A DNA stretch of 64,000 nt from Brooklawnia propionicigenes (GCF_030297015.1 NZ_AP028056.1:1684939-1748938), one strand, 5' to 3'; numbered from the stretch's first letter, positions 18,137-28,350 are shown. Made by a program: numbers and translations. The notes: generated from the sequence alone by a model not told the origin.

Positions 18137-19699
18137 CTAGAACGGCCACAGCAGCGGGACGAGGAAGATGCCCGCCAAGCCATAGAGCAGCAGCAGTGGT
18201 GCTCCGAGTTTCCAGTAGTCGTTGAAGCGGTAGCCCGCCGCCTCCTGCACCATGAGGTTCGCCGGGGTGGCCACCGGGGTCAGCAGCGCGGCCGCGGCGA
18301 ACACGGCGATCGCCACCAGAATCGGCATCGCCGAGATATTCATCTGAGCAGCAGCCGACACGCCGATCGGTATGACGATCAGGGCGGTTGCCATGTTGCT
18401 GATCAGTTGACCGAGTACTGCAGTGATGACGAACAGTCCCGCGAGCAGCGCGAAAGGTCCGGCACTGCCCACCACGGAGACCAGGCCTTCGGCCAGCAGT
18501 TGCGCCGCTCCGCTCTCAGTCATCCCCACCGATAGCGACATCATGCCTCCGACAAGGATAATCGTCGTCCAGGAGACACCCGCGTAGGCCTCTTCCACGG
18601 TGATCACACGCAGCAGGATCATGGCCAGCGCCGCCAGCAGGCCCGCCACAGCGGCCGGGACCACGCCGGTCGCGAGCAACACGATCATGGCAGCCAGGAC
18701 GCTGAGGGCGCGCTTGGCGCCCCGGCCGAGAGGAACTGCCTGCCGGCGCACCGCGTCCGGGTCGTCGACCGCGATGATGTCGGGATCATCGGCGGCATTG
18801 GCCAGCGCCTGCCAGGACCCCCGGAACAGCAGCGAGTCGCCGGCCGACAGCGTCAGCGGGCCGGCGACGTCGCGTCCCTTGTGATGCATCCCGGCCACGA
18901 CGAGTTCACCCGACTCGGTCACCATCCCGTGGTGGACGAGGTCGCCGATGAATCGGGAGCGCGGCGGAATGATGAACTCGGCGGTACCGCGACCGCGCTG
19001 CATCAGCTTGTCCTGGGGCTCGTCCAGCCCGTAGTGCTCGGCGAGCAGCGCACCGTGTGCACCGAGATCGCGCAGCACCTTGCCGGAGGAGCGCTGCGGT
19101 ACCAGTCGTGAGCCGAGCAGCAGCACGACCCCGATCGTTGCGACGGTGAGCACGAGGCCGATCAGCCCGGTGGAGAAGAGCCCCAGCCGACCGGCCCCGG
19201 TCGATTCGGCGTAGTCGGCCACCACGACGGTCACCGGGCTGCCGATCAGCATCAGTAGTGAGCCCGAATGAGCGGCGAACGCTGCGGGCATCAGCAGCTC
19301 GGACGGTGAGCGGTGCGCCCGGATCGCGATGACCACGATCACCGGGGTGAGAGCTGCCACCGACCCGTTCGGGGTGATCAGGGCCGTCAGCAAAGCCGCC
19401 ATCAGCATCACGGTGACCATCAGACGGCTCGGATTGGTTCCGCCCAGCCGCATCGCGAATCCGCCGGCTGCCGCAGTCACACCGCTGGCGTCCAAAGCCT
19501 CGCTCACCACGAACAAGGCCGCGATGAACAGCACCGTCGGATCGCCGAAGCCGGCCACGGCCTCACCCAGATCGAGCACTCCGGTGGCCCACAGAGCCAG
19601 CGGGACGAGCAGCGCGATGACCGCTATGGGCAGCCGATCCCAGATGAACAGCAGGACCGCGGCCGCCAGGATGATCAGGGCGATGGTGCTTTCGGGCAT
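18137..19699 (-). CDS. DASS/SLC13-family transporter with TrkA-C domain
   Basis: A 520-aa membrane protein with about eleven hydrophobic helices in two halves. The halves are separated by a cytoplasmic TrkA-C (RCK_C-like) segment near residues 240-300 (IGDLVHHGMV, LSAGDSLLFRG). The SNT-type motif region (TPNGSVAAL) and the C-terminal helix bundle (TPVATPANLMV) fit divalent anion:Na+ symporters. The substrate (dicarboxylate, sulfate or other) is not decidable. The ATG has a GGAAAG site at moderate spacing. Confidence 0.87.
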   Translation of the reverse strand: MPESTIALIILAAAVLLFIWDRLPIAVIALLVPLALWATGVLDLGEAVAGFGDPTVLFIAALFVVSEALDASGVTAAAGGFAMRLGGTNPSRLMVTVMLMAALLTALITPNGSVAALTPVIVVIAIRAHRSPSELLMPAAFAAHSGSLLMLIGSPVTVVVADYAESTGAGRLGLFSTGLIGLVLTVATIGVVLLLGSRLVPQRSSGKVLRDLGAHGALLAEHYGLDEPQDKLMQRGRGTAEFIIPPRSRFIGDLVHHGMVTESGELVVAGMHHKGRDVAGPLTLSAGDSLLFRGSWQALANAADDPDIIAVDDPDAVRRQAVPLGRGAKRALSVLAAMIVLLATGVVPAAVAGLLAALAMILLRVITVEEAYAGVSWTTIILVGGMMSLSVGMTESGAAQLLAEGLVSVVGSAGPFALLAGLFVITAVLGQLISNMATALIVIPIGVSAAAQMNISAMPILVAIAVFAAAALLTPVATPANLMVQEAAGYRFNDYWKLGAPLLLLYGLAGIFLVPLLWPF

Positions 19700-19831
19700 G
19701 GCAACGCTTTCCGAGGAGACTGCGAGGCGGCTCCGCTGAGAGTTCGAGGGCCGCCGCCGGGGTCAAGGCCGCTGTAGTCAAGGAGACAATCGATCAGGGT
19801 GGATCGCCCGGCAGGCCGGTCGCTCGATCGC

Positions 19832-20314
19832 TCAGTTCTTCAGTTCCTGGACGAGCTCGTTCTCGGCCTCGTCCGAAAGCGAGGTCTTCAAGACGGTGCC
19901 GCCGAACTCGGCCATGGCGGCCGCGAACTTGTCCTCAGTGAGCTTCTTGGCCATCACGACCAGAGCCGACTTGCCGGGTGTCAGCAATCCGTCCACCCGC
20001 TCACGCAGGCTGCGATTGATGCCGGCCTTGCCGGCCAGACCCGCCAGAGCACCCCAGGCGCCGCCGACCAGCAGCCCGACACCGGGAACCAGGAAGAGCA
20101 ATCCGATGATCATGCCCCACAGCGCGCCGGAGGTGGCGGAGACGCCAACGATGGATCCTGGGGTATCGATGTGCTTCTTGCCGTCATCGTCCACCCGGAC
20201 AACAGCGAGCCCGGAGAGGTCAATGACGAAATCCTTCTGGAGCTGCAGGACCCTGGCCTGCGCGGCCTCGGCGGTTGCATGGTCGTCATAACCGATGATG
20301 ATGAGTTCCGACAT
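19832..20314 (-). CDS. DUF1269 membrane protein
   Basis: A 160-aa protein with a ferredoxin-like N-terminal part and a central Gly-rich hydrophobic hairpin (about residues 62-98), the DUF1269 layout. Function is unknown in general. A strong AGGAGG site precedes the ATG. It is followed by the DASS transporter on the same strand after a 132-bp gap. Confidence 0.85.
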   Translation of the reverse strand: MSELIIIGYDDHATAEAAQARVLQLQKDFVIDLSGLAVVRVDDDGKKHIDTPGSIVGVSATSGALWGMIIGLLFLVPGVGLLVGGAWGALAGLAGKAGINRSLRERVDGLLTPGKSALVVMAKKLTEDKFAAAMAEFGGTVLKTSLSDEAENELVQELKN

Positions 20315-20493
20315 GGGCGATTGCCTCCTCGTAACGGTGAGCGGACGTGCTCACGTCGCAGAATCAGTCTGCACCAGAAGTTTGGTGTGAGCACCCCTAA
20401 CACACATCACCCGCCACGGGGGAATCGCAGCTACCCCGGTGGCCGAGATTATGGAATGAGGGGTCTTGGGTTAATCGCAGGGAGGTCGGCATC

Positions 20494-20718
20494 ATGAGCG
20501 AAACAGGCAATTCCGGGTCAAGCTTCAAAATCACTCCGCGGGTGTGGTTGGGTCTTGCGATCGCGGTGGTGGCCATCATCTTCATCTTGCAGAACCGCCA
20601 GCCCGCCGACATCAGTCTGGTGATGTTGCGGGTGTCCGCCCCGCTGTGGGTCACCTTGAGCGCTGTCTTCCTCGCGGGCTTCGCCGCGGGCTGGCTCGTT
20701 TCGAAGCGGCGCAAATGA
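20494..20718 (+). CDS. LapA-domain (DUF1049) small membrane protein
   Basis: A 74-aa protein with two transmembrane helices around the conserved FILQNRQPADISL segment, and an SKRRK cytoplasmic end. This is the LapA/YciS-like family, linked to lipopolysaccharide assembly in Gram-negatives but of unclear role in actinobacteria. GGGAGG lies nine bases before the ATG. The stop overlaps the next gene's start (ATGA). Confidence 0.88.
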   Translation: MSETGNSGSSFKITPRVWLGLAIAVVAIIFILQNRQPADISLVMLRVSAPLWVTLSAVFLAGFAAGWLVSKRRK

Positions 20719-21164
20719 CCATGGTGGACGGCCCGCGTCAGCTGTGTATCCGCGTGGAGGGCGAGTTGCGGCAGGCCTTGGACGCGGAGTTAGGCGGGCT
20801 GATCGTGACCCGCTTGCCCTCGGGTACCGAGCTGCGTGGCCGGTTGCCCGACGCGACGCGGCAGTGGAGCGTCCTGCACCGACTGCAACGCGCCGGCTTG
20901 GTGCTGCGTTCTGTTGAACGGGTCGACGTCCCCGATGGCGTGTCCACGGCCGAACACTCTCAGCAGGGACCGCTGGCGCTGGTCGAGGTGGAGGGCTATG
21001 CCGGCGAGCTGATCGCGGCATCCATCCAGAATATGGAGGTTCATCAGAATCCGCCGTCGACGACCGTGACCATACCGTTCACCAGCGATCAGGAGCTCTT
21101 CGAGGTGCTGTGGGAGCTGGAAACGCTGGCTTTCGATGTGCTCGATATGCACATCATCGATTGA
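20715..21164 (+). CDS. Hypothetical protein coupled to the LapA-domain gene
   Basis: A 149-aa soluble protein that I do not recognise. The start at ATG 20715 overlaps the upstream stop. There is no signal peptide or membrane segment. The sequence is mixed alpha/beta, ending in an acidic, hydrophobic helix. The 4-bp overlap suggests co-expression with the membrane protein. Confidence 0.7.
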   Translation: MTMVDGPRQLCIRVEGELRQALDAELGGLIVTRLPSGTELRGRLPDATRQWSVLHRLQRAGLVLRSVERVDVPDGVSTAEHSQQGPLALVEVEGYAGELIAASIQNMEVHQNPPSTTVTIPFTSDQELFEVLWELETLAFDVLDMHIID

Positions 21165-21344
21165 ACCAAGTCCTGTCGCGGAAAGCCGCCCGAGCCATTC
21201 GGGGACGATGGCGCGCGCGACTCATTGACCTGTTCGCGGATGGTCGCGCTTGGTTCGGGCGGACCATAGTAGATTGCTCATGATGGGTGCGCCTCCGCCA
21301 CGATGGCGCCCGGGCGCAGTTGAAGCGAATGTGAGGCCGTGTCC

Positions 21345-24023
21345 ATGAGCGAGATGGCAGTGCGCCGCTTGTTGGACTCACGGGCACGAGTGCCGGTTCG
21401 CTCCGAACTTTTCATACGTCGTCCTCGGCTGACCGATCTCTTGGACCAGGCGACCCAGCGTGAGATCACCTTGGTCACCGGACCCGCGGGAACCGGCAAG
21501 ACCCTTGCTGTCGCCGACTGGACGCGGGAGAGCGAGCGGGCCGGACGGGTGGCCTGGCTGTCGCTGGATCGTGCCGATGGCCGCGCGCCGCGATTGTGGA
21601 GGTCCTTGTTGAGCGCCCTGAGCATGGGGCTCGGCCCGGATGTCTTCCGTGACTTGGAATTGCCCGATACACCCGACATCAGCGTGCTGTACGAGATGGC
21701 GCGCGGCCGGGAAACCCCGGTCGTCCTGGTGTTGGACGATCTGCAGGAGCTGGACCAGGGCGACTCGCTCGATTGGCTGGCCGAGCTGCTGCGCTGGCCC
21801 CCGGACGGGATGCGGTTCGTGCTCATCTCCCGGCATGATCCGCCCATCAATCTGCACCGGCTTCGGCTCGAGGACAAGCTGTCGGAGGTGCAGTTCAGCG
21901 ATCTGGCCTTCACCCAGGCGGAGTCCCGGGAACTGCTGGCGAACTGGGGTCTCAGCCTCGACGAACGGGACTTGTCGCGGCTGGTGGACGCGACGGGGGG
22001 CTGGGCTGCAGCCATTCGTCTGGCTGCCCTGACCTTGAGCACCTCGGACGATGCAGCGGTGCTGCTGGAACGCTTCGCGGGCCCGACCTTCCTCATTGCT
22101 GACTATCTGTGGCACGACGTGCTGGGCATGCTGCCCGAACCGTACGCCGAGTTCCTGCTGCGTACCTCGGTCTCGGAGCGATTGTGTGGCCCGCTGGCCG
22201 AAGCCCTGAGCGGCGAGCAGAACGCTGACGAGTTGCTGCGGATGCTGGCGCGCGATCAGTTCCTCGCTCACGAACTAGAGGGCACGGGCTGGTACCGCAC
22301 ACATACGTTGCTCAACAAGGCGCTGCGCGCCAGGCTTCAAACAGACCACCCCGCACTCGCCCGGGAGCAGTATCGCAAAGCAGCGTTGTGGTTTGAAGAG
22401 CATGAGGCCTGGACCGAAGCCCTCGACCAGGCGATCAGTTCGGGTGACTGGGACTTCGCCGGCCAGATCGTGGCCCGCTCAGGTGCTGCGATGTGCCTGG
22501 GCGCGGACCAGTCGGTCCTCATCGGTTTGATGGCACGGATTCCGGAAGCGTGCGCCCACGACTATCCCGAATTGGCGGTAGGAATGGCGGTGGCGCCGGC
22601 CGTCCGAGGCGATCAACCGGCCGTACAGCGATTCCTCAGTCTGGCAGAAGCATCTTTGGACACGTTGTCCGATTCTCGGCGCGCGGTGTGCGTGCTGGCG
22701 ATCCGCACCCTGCATGCCGTTCACGCGTATCGTGTCTGCGATCCCATCGCGATGCGGGTGGCAACCGACGATGCCGAACGGATTCTCAGTGACCTCAGCT
22801 ATTCGGACGCACCGGGCTGGGCTTACAACCGTGGAAGCGTGCACGCGTTGCGTGGAATCGCGGAGTTGTGGGCAGGTCAGTACGAGACTGCCGCTCAGAT
22901 GCTTCGCGCGGGACTGGCTTCGCTGCCGCCGGAGCGGGTCGGTCATGACGAGGACATCCGGCTGGCGGGATTGTTGGCACTGGCCGAGAGTGGCGCGGGC
23001 CGGTTCGCTGAGGCCCGCGAACTCGCTCGCCGAGCGCTCGACACAGCTCGTAGCAGGGGCCGCCTGCGAGGTGGCGAGGCGAAATGGGCGTGGTTGGCGA
23101 TCGCCTATGTGGAGACGTACTCCTGCGATGAGCGGGCTCGGGACACCATCGCGCAATGCGCTCAGGTGATCGACGCCCACCTGAGTCCGTTCACCGCCGC
23201 GCTGTTGCAGATCATCCAGGCCTCAGATGACTTCGCTCGTGACGATCTGGCAAGTGCCCGGGTGAGGCTGACGTCGGTTGCTGCGAGCCCGGCCGGACGC
23301 GGCCGTCTGATCGCCGCCCAGGTGGTCGAGTTGCGGGTGACCGTGGAGCTCGCCACGAACGATATCGAGCGAGCCCGGTCGGTGCTGGAGGAATACGACC
23401 AGGCGATGGCGGCGGCCGGGCCTTCGTCGGAGCCCGGCCCGGATCTGGCGTGCACCGCGCGAGCCCAGCTCTTCTTGGCGTCGAACGAGCCCGAGCGGGT
23501 GCGGGCAGCGGTGGCGCACAACTTGGGTGGGCGTGACCTGCAGGGTGCGGGATCGTGGCTGCTGGTGGCGATGGCCGAAGACCGGTTGCGCCATGACAGG
23601 CTGGCCACCGAGGCGATGGCCCGGGCCATCGAACTGGCCGCCGAGGAGCAACTGGAGTACATCTTCCGCAGGCCGGATCGGCGCGTGGAGATGATGCTGC
23701 GCCGCCATCTCGCTGTCGCCGGGACGTATCGGGAGTTCGTGGAGAAGATGCTGGTCAGGGTGGCCGTCCAGCCTGCCCCGGTGGGTCTGGTTCAGGTCCA
23801 GCCGCTGACCGAACGCGAAGAGGCTGTGCTCCTTTATCTGCCGACGATGGCCGCCAATGCTGAGATCGCCACTGCGCTGAGTATTTCGGAGAACACTGTC
23901 AAACAGCACCTGAAATCGATCTACCGCAAGCTGGGTGTGCGCAATCGTAGGGACGCCGTGCGGGTGGCTCGCGATCGCGGGCTGCTCGACGTGCATCAGC
24001 CCCCCGAGCCGATCAATCGGTGA
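21345..24023 (+). CDS. MalT/LuxR-type (LAL) transcriptional activator
   Basis: A regulator of about 892 aa of the STAND class. The N-terminal NTPase has Walker A GPAGTGKT near residue 47 and Walker B VLVLDDL near residue 132. A long helical, TPR-like middle follows, and a LuxR-type helix-turn-helix lies at the C-terminus (residues about 825-885; LTEREEAVL, SENTVKQHLKSIYRKL). Such proteins bind an inducer and oligomerise with ATP to activate transcription; MalT is the model. ATG 21345 has GAGG at good spacing and is chosen over GTG 21339. The target is unknown. Confidence 0.9.
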   Translation: MSEMAVRRLLDSRARVPVRSELFIRRPRLTDLLDQATQREITLVTGPAGTGKTLAVADWTRESERAGRVAWLSLDRADGRAPRLWRSLLSALSMGLGPDVFRDLELPDTPDISVLYEMARGRETPVVLVLDDLQELDQGDSLDWLAELLRWPPDGMRFVLISRHDPPINLHRLRLEDKLSEVQFSDLAFTQAESRELLANWGLSLDERDLSRLVDATGGWAAAIRLAALTLSTSDDAAVLLERFAGPTFLIADYLWHDVLGMLPEPYAEFLLRTSVSERLCGPLAEALSGEQNADELLRMLARDQFLAHELEGTGWYRTHTLLNKALRARLQTDHPALAREQYRKAALWFEEHEAWTEALDQAISSGDWDFAGQIVARSGAAMCLGADQSVLIGLMARIPEACAHDYPELAVGMAVAPAVRGDQPAVQRFLSLAEASLDTLSDSRRAVCVLAIRTLHAVHAYRVCDPIAMRVATDDAERILSDLSYSDAPGWAYNRGSVHALRGIAELWAGQYETAAQMLRAGLASLPPERVGHDEDIRLAGLLALAESGAGRFAEARELARRALDTARSRGRLRGGEAKWAWLAIAYVETYSCDERARDTIAQCAQVIDAHLSPFTAALLQIIQASDDFARDDLASARVRLTSVAASPAGRGRLIAAQVVELRVTVELATNDIERARSVLEEYDQAMAAAGPSSEPGPDLACTARAQLFLASNEPERVRAAVAHNLGGRDLQGAGSWLLVAMAEDRLRHDRLATEAMARAIELAAEEQLEYIFRRPDRRVEMMLRRHLAVAGTYREFVEKMLVRVAVQPAPVGLVQVQPLTEREEAVLLYLPTMAANAEIATALSISENTVKQHLKSIYRKLGVRNRRDAVRVARDRGLLDVHQPPEPINR

Positions 24024-24682
24024 CATCGGCATTCAGGGGATGCGAATCCAGCAGGTCCAGCCCCAGGGACCGGGCGAGATCCCGCGCGGCCAGCTGTCCC
24101 TTGACGCTGTTGCCTGCGGTGTCCAAGGGGGGCGCGAAGGTGCCGAGCCCACCCTTGCCGGGTGACACGGTGACAATCCCGCCGCCGATGCCGCTCTTCC
24201 CGGGCTGGCCGACCTCGTAAAGCCAGTCACCCGAGGTCTCGTACATCCCGGCGGTGATCATCACCGCCAGCACGCAATGGCACAGCTGTTCGTCGATCAC
24301 TTGCTCGCCGCTGATGGGGTTGACTCCGCCGTTGGCAAGCGTGGCTCCCATCACAGCGAGATCGCGCGCGGTGACCCTTACGCAGCTCTGCCGGGTATAC
24401 AGATCGAGCGCGAGATCGGGCTCACAGCCCAGCAAGCCGCGGGCGCCGAGCAACTGGACCGCGGCCCGGTTGACCAGATTCGTCTCCGACGCGCACGTAG
24501 ACCTCTTGGTCGACATCCAGCTCGTGGCCCGCGAAGCGGGACAGCCCGTCGGCCAGGCATTGCCATTTCTGCTCGTCTGTTCCGGGTAGCAGGATCGTGG
24601 TGGCGATCGCACCCGGGTTGACCATCGGATTCGTCCGGCCGTCCGTGCTGCGCTCGACGGCGGCCAACGAGTTGAAGGCCAT
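24013..24682 (-). pseudogene. Glutaminase A-type remnant (5' truncated, frameshifted)
   Basis: Two overlapping minus-strand frames together spell the C-terminal two thirds of a serine-dependent beta-lactamase-like glutaminase. The first frame (24682 to about 24500) has FNSLAAVE, NPMVNPGAI and GHELDVDQEVY. The second frame (about 24500 to 24013) has ETNLVNRAAVQLL, GIGGGIVTVSPGKGG and LDTAGNSVKG. A one-base shift near 24500 joins them. The N-terminal part with the catalytic SxxK is missing, because the region upstream is the ATPase gene. An assembly error could explain the frameshift but not the truncation. Confidence 0.85.
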
Positions 24683-24759
24683 TCTTGCGGCTCCGAAGAA
24701 CCCGGATATCCCCCGTTAGGGGTAGTCCGCGGGTGACCACAAAGGGCCAGAATGCTACC

Positions 24760-27354
24760 ATGTCGGCCGGTTCCTCGAATGCCCATGTGGTGCCGAGCCT
24801 GCAGCCGTGGCGCTGGCATCTGCCCGCCCGCCTCATCGCAGCTTTGTCGGGCTTGGCTGCCCTGGTCGGTGCCTTCGCCTATCTGAAGCTGCGGCGCTGC
24901 AAAGCCGAGATGGTGCCGGAGGTGACGGCGGTGCCTGCGGGCCTGAGCGAGGCCGAGGCACGGAAACGCTACCTGCGCGGCGAGGCGAAGGCCTCGCAGC
25001 GGTCCATCATCCGCTCGGCCGAGAATATCCGCCGCGAGAGCGTCTTCACCGTCTTCCATCTGAACCTGATCGGGCTCGCCCTGGTGCAGCTATTCCTGCT
25101 GTACGAGTGGCTCTCCGGGGTGCTGACGCTGGTCATGCTCGGGGTGAGCATCGCGATCCGGCTGGCCCAGGAGGTGCTGGCCGTGCGCAGGGTGTCGCAG
25201 GTGCTGGAGTTGGCCAGCCTGCGCTACACCGTGGTGCGTGAAGGCCGGGCGTCGAGCCTGCCTCCCGAGCGGGTGGTGCCCGGCGATCTGCTGCTGGTCG
25301 GGCCGGGGGATCAGTTCATTGCCGATGGGACGTACCGGGGGCACGCCCCCATCGTGGTCGACAGCTATCCCGCCGACGGCGTGCGGGGCGCGCAGCGGAT
25401 TCGTCCGGGCGGCAGCGTGCTGGCCGGCAGCTTCTGCGTCTCCGGACGCGGCAGCTATGTTGCCGAGAAACTGGGCCCGGACTCCCGGGTGGCCCGGACG
25501 ATGGCCTCGGGGCGCCGGCGGGAGGCCCGGATGAGCCCGCTGGAGTCCGTGGTCTCGCGGATCTTGCAGGTGCTGCTGATAATCGTGGTCATCTACGCAG
25601 GCCTCTACCTGGCCGAACTGAGTCGCGTCGACATCGGTGCGCCGCTGGAGGCCTTCGTGGACGCCGTCCCCGTGATCTTCAACCTGGCGCCGAGCGGGCT
25701 CTATCTGATGATCATCATCAGCTACATCGCGGGTGCCGCGGATCTGGCTCAGCATGGCGGTGTGGTCACTCGGGCACGCTCGATCGAGGCGCTCGCCGAG
25801 ACCACCGTGGTCTGTTTCACCGAGGTCGGATTCCTTGCCGGCACCTCGGTGGAGTTGTCCATCGTCCGGCATTGCGACGGCGATCACCCCTCCGAATCCC
25901 GGATTCGGCAGTTGCTGGGCGATGCGGTGCACTCGACCAGTTCGACCACGCCGCTGATGCGGGTACTGGCAGATGCTTTCGAGGGCGAACGCCGGGCAGT
26001 GCGAGCCGAGGCGCCGTTCTTCGCCTCACTCGGCTGGACGGGCTTCGTATTCGCCGACGACGATGTACCCGGAGTGTATGTGCTGGGCAGAAGAGCCGCG
26101 CTTGAACCCGTGCTGACCGCCGAATTGCCGGACGACGACGAGTCCGGAAGAGAACAGCTGGTGGTGGCGTACCGGCCCGATCCGGTGCCGCTGAGGGACA
26201 GCCGGGGGCGCCCGAAGCTGCCCGATGGGCTGGTACCGCTGGCCGTCTTGCGGCTGTCGTCCCGGGTGAGCGACGAGGTGATGACCGTGATCCGTGGTTT
26301 CGTGGACGCCGGGGTCCGCGTGATGGCCTTCACCCCCGGCCCAGCCGCTGACGCGCTGAACCACCTGGCCGCCCAGGGGATGCGTGCCTCCGACACCGAA
26401 TACGTCCGGTCGCGTGGTGTCATCTCGCGTGACGAGTTGCTGCAGCATCCGCGCTCGCAGTGGGCACGCGTGGTGAGCGAGCACGCACTGTTCGGCGGGT
26501 TCACTCCTGTCGAGGCGGGGGAGATCGTCCGGGCGCTGCGCAGCAGTGGCGAGCATGTGACCGTGGTGGGTGACGGGGTGACGGACCTCTCGGCGATGGC
26601 CGAGGCGGACGTCGCGGTTGCGCAGCCCGGCAGCACCCAGGCCGCGCTCGCGCTGGCGGATATCTACCTGCAGAACAACTCGCCACTGGCGCTGCTGGCG
26701 ATGCTGCGCCGGGGTCAGACGATCGTCCAAGGCCTGCTCAACGTCATCAAGCTCGACCTCACCATGGTGGTGGCCACCGCGATGCTCATCGTGATGGTCA
26801 GGTTCCTCAGCGTCGGTTTTCCGTACGGGTCATCGCACGATTCAGCGCTCGGCATCATCGCCGTGACGATTCCCTCCTTGGCGTTGTCGGCCTGGTCGGG
26901 GGCCGGGCCGGTGCCCTCGGAGGGGTACGGCCGGGCGATCATCCGGTTCATTCTGCCCGCAGGGCTGAGCCTGGCGCTGGTCTCGTTCGCCGTCTACGGG
27001 TACTTCTTCGAGTCGTCCGGACGCATGGTCTACGCGCAGCAGGCGGTCGCCTACGTGCTCATCTACGCGGGCCTGGTGGTCGGCCTGATGACGTTGCACT
27101 CGCGCAAGATGGTGATCCTGGCGGTGGTTCTGGTGATCGTCGCGACGGTGCAGGCGGAAGTGCCGCTCACCCAGTGGTTCTTCAGGCTCGGCTGGCTGAG
27201 CAATCCCCTCCACTACGGGATCGTGATCCTCGCGGTGCTGGCCTGGCTACTGGGCGTGCTGGCGCTGTGGAAGCTGATCGATGCCTCGGCTCGGATGCAC
27301 CGGACCGGCATGATGTTGCGAGACCGGATGACCTGGGCGCTCAGGCGCGGCTGA
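24760..27354 (+). CDS. P-type ATPase homologue lacking the phosphorylation motif (pseudoenzyme), CtpE-like
   Basis: An intact frame of about 864 aa with the full P-type ATPase layout: two N-terminal helices, actuator domain, helix pair, P/N domains and six C-terminal helices. It aligns with CtpE-type cation ATPases (GLSEAEARKRYLRGE at the N-terminus; GDGV-D and IVQGLLNVIKL at the end). The catalytic DKTGTLT is replaced by TEVGFLA within VVCFTEVGFLAG, so the phosphorylated Asp is absent. The actuator TGES is also lost, and GDGVND reads GDGVTD. Ion transport by the usual cycle is therefore not expected. ATG 24760 is the likely start, with a weak RBS. The end overlaps the convergent META lipoprotein gene by 14 bp. 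Confidence 0.85.
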   Translation: MSAGSSNAHVVPSLQPWRWHLPARLIAALSGLAALVGAFAYLKLRRCKAEMVPEVTAVPAGLSEAEARKRYLRGEAKASQRSIIRSAENIRRESVFTVFHLNLIGLALVQLFLLYEWLSGVLTLVMLGVSIAIRLAQEVLAVRRVSQVLELASLRYTVVREGRASSLPPERVVPGDLLLVGPGDQFIADGTYRGHAPIVVDSYPADGVRGAQRIRPGGSVLAGSFCVSGRGSYVAEKLGPDSRVARTMASGRRREARMSPLESVVSRILQVLLIIVVIYAGLYLAELSRVDIGAPLEAFVDAVPVIFNLAPSGLYLMIIISYIAGAADLAQHGGVVTRARSIEALAETTVVCFTEVGFLAGTSVELSIVRHCDGDHPSESRIRQLLGDAVHSTSSTTPLMRVLADAFEGERRAVRAEAPFFASLGWTGFVFADDDVPGVYVLGRRAALEPVLTAELPDDDESGREQLVVAYRPDPVPLRDSRGRPKLPDGLVPLAVLRLSSRVSDEVMTVIRGFVDAGVRVMAFTPGPAADALNHLAAQGMRASDTEYVRSRGVISRDELLQHPRSQWARVVSEHALFGGFTPVEAGEIVRALRSSGEHVTVVGDGVTDLSAMAEADVAVAQPGSTQAALALADIYLQNNSPLALLAMLRRGQTIVQGLLNVIKLDLTMVVATAMLIVMVRFLSVGFPYGSSHDSALGIIAVTIPSLALSAWSGAGPVPSEGYGRAIIRFILPAGLSLALVSFAVYGYFFESSGRMVYAQQAVAYVLIYAGLVVGLMTLHSRKMVILAVVLVIVATVQAEVPLTQWFFRLGWLSNPLHYGIVILAVLAWLLGVLALWKLIDASARMHRTGMMLRDRMTWALRRG

Positions 27355-28141
27355 AACGGACGGCGATCGCGTCGTCGGCGGTACGCATCTCCAGGCTCGG
27401 ACCCTCGACGTGGTAGGTCGCGGCGGTCTCGAGCGCGGCCACCAGCCGGGACTCCTGATCCATCACGCCCTCGGGCTCGGCGCAGGCCATCTGGGTGGTG
27501 GCCAGCGGTCCCAGCTTGATCGTGCCATCGGTGGTGGTGAAACTGCCGATCACCCTGTTGCAGCCCGCGGACCCGGACAGGTGCCCGTCGGCGCCGAACT
27601 CGATGCTCGGGGTAGTGCCCTCCAGCACGCCGACGACGGCTTCTTGGCCGTTGTTGTAGGCGGTGACCTGCCAGCTGGTGCCGGCGAGGTCCTGGGACTG
27701 GGCGTTGAAGGTGGCCAAGGCGGTTCCGTTCTGGTCGGACAGAGTCAGTTTGGTGTCCACGACGGCGTAGGACGACGCGGTCTTGAGGGCGTCGAAGAGC
27801 CCGAACTCCTGGGTCATGATGGGGTCGTCGCACGCCATCATCGTCGAGATGATGTTGTCAGCCACATCGATCTGGGAGCCGCTGACGGTGTAGTTGCCGG
27901 CGTAGACGTTGCAGCCGCCCGAGCCGCCGATGCCGCCCTCGCTGCTGAAAGTGACCGACGGGAACGTGCCCTCCACGGCAGGCTGGCCGTTCAGCTCGTC
28001 CAACAACCAGGTGATGCCGACCAGATCCGACGGTCCGCCCGCTCCGCCGGGTGTGCGATCGAACGGGGTGGGGGTGACGGCGCAGCCGGCGAGCAACAGC
28101 GAGATCGTCAGAACGGCGGCGGGCCAGAGTCGCTTGGTCAT
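27341..28141 (-). CDS. Lipoprotein with two META (HslJ-like) domains
   Basis: A 266-aa exported lipoprotein with a signal peptide and lipobox LLAGC at residues 16-20. Two META domains follow (about 40-145 and 150-262), each with a GGCN or AGCNR segment and a TMMACDD or TQMACAE segment. META domains occur in heat- and envelope-stress lipoproteins; exact function unknown. GAAGGA precedes the ATG. Confidence 0.9.
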   Translation of the reverse strand: MTKRLWPAAVLTISLLLAGCAVTPTPFDRTPGGAGGPSDLVGITWLLDELNGQPAVEGTFPSVTFSSEGGIGGSGGCNVYAGNYTVSGSQIDVADNIISTMMACDDPIMTQEFGLFDALKTASSYAVVDTKLTLSDQNGTALATFNAQSQDLAGTSWQVTAYNNGQEAVVGVLEGTTPSIEFGADGHLSGSAGCNRVIGSFTTTDGTIKLGPLATTQMACAEPEGVMDQESRLVAALETAATYHVEGPSLEMRTADDAIAVRFSRA

Positions 28142-28320
28142 GAGAAACGTCCTTCACATCGATGTGGGTCTTGGAGACCGCGCCAGTCTCATAGGGCAAT
28201 TGTGCCTGGTATCCGTGGACGGCTGTATCACCTCCAGCGGGGGATGGGGGATTTCGCCCGGCCGAGGTCGACAAACGACTCCACAGGGTCTGGTCCGCGA
28301 CGCAGGCAGCGAGCGCGGGC

Positions 28321-28349
28321 TAGAGTGCCCTTAACTCCGGGGGAGAAGG
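28321..28349 (+). promoter_or_regulatory. Candidate promoter -10 and strong RBS of the defence operon
   Basis: TAGAGT at 28321-28326 could be a -10, and GGGGGAGAAGG at 28339-28349 is a near-perfect Shine-Dalgarno before ATG 28351. The 28142-28350 gap holds no gene. Confidence 0.5.
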
Positions 28350-28350
28350 C

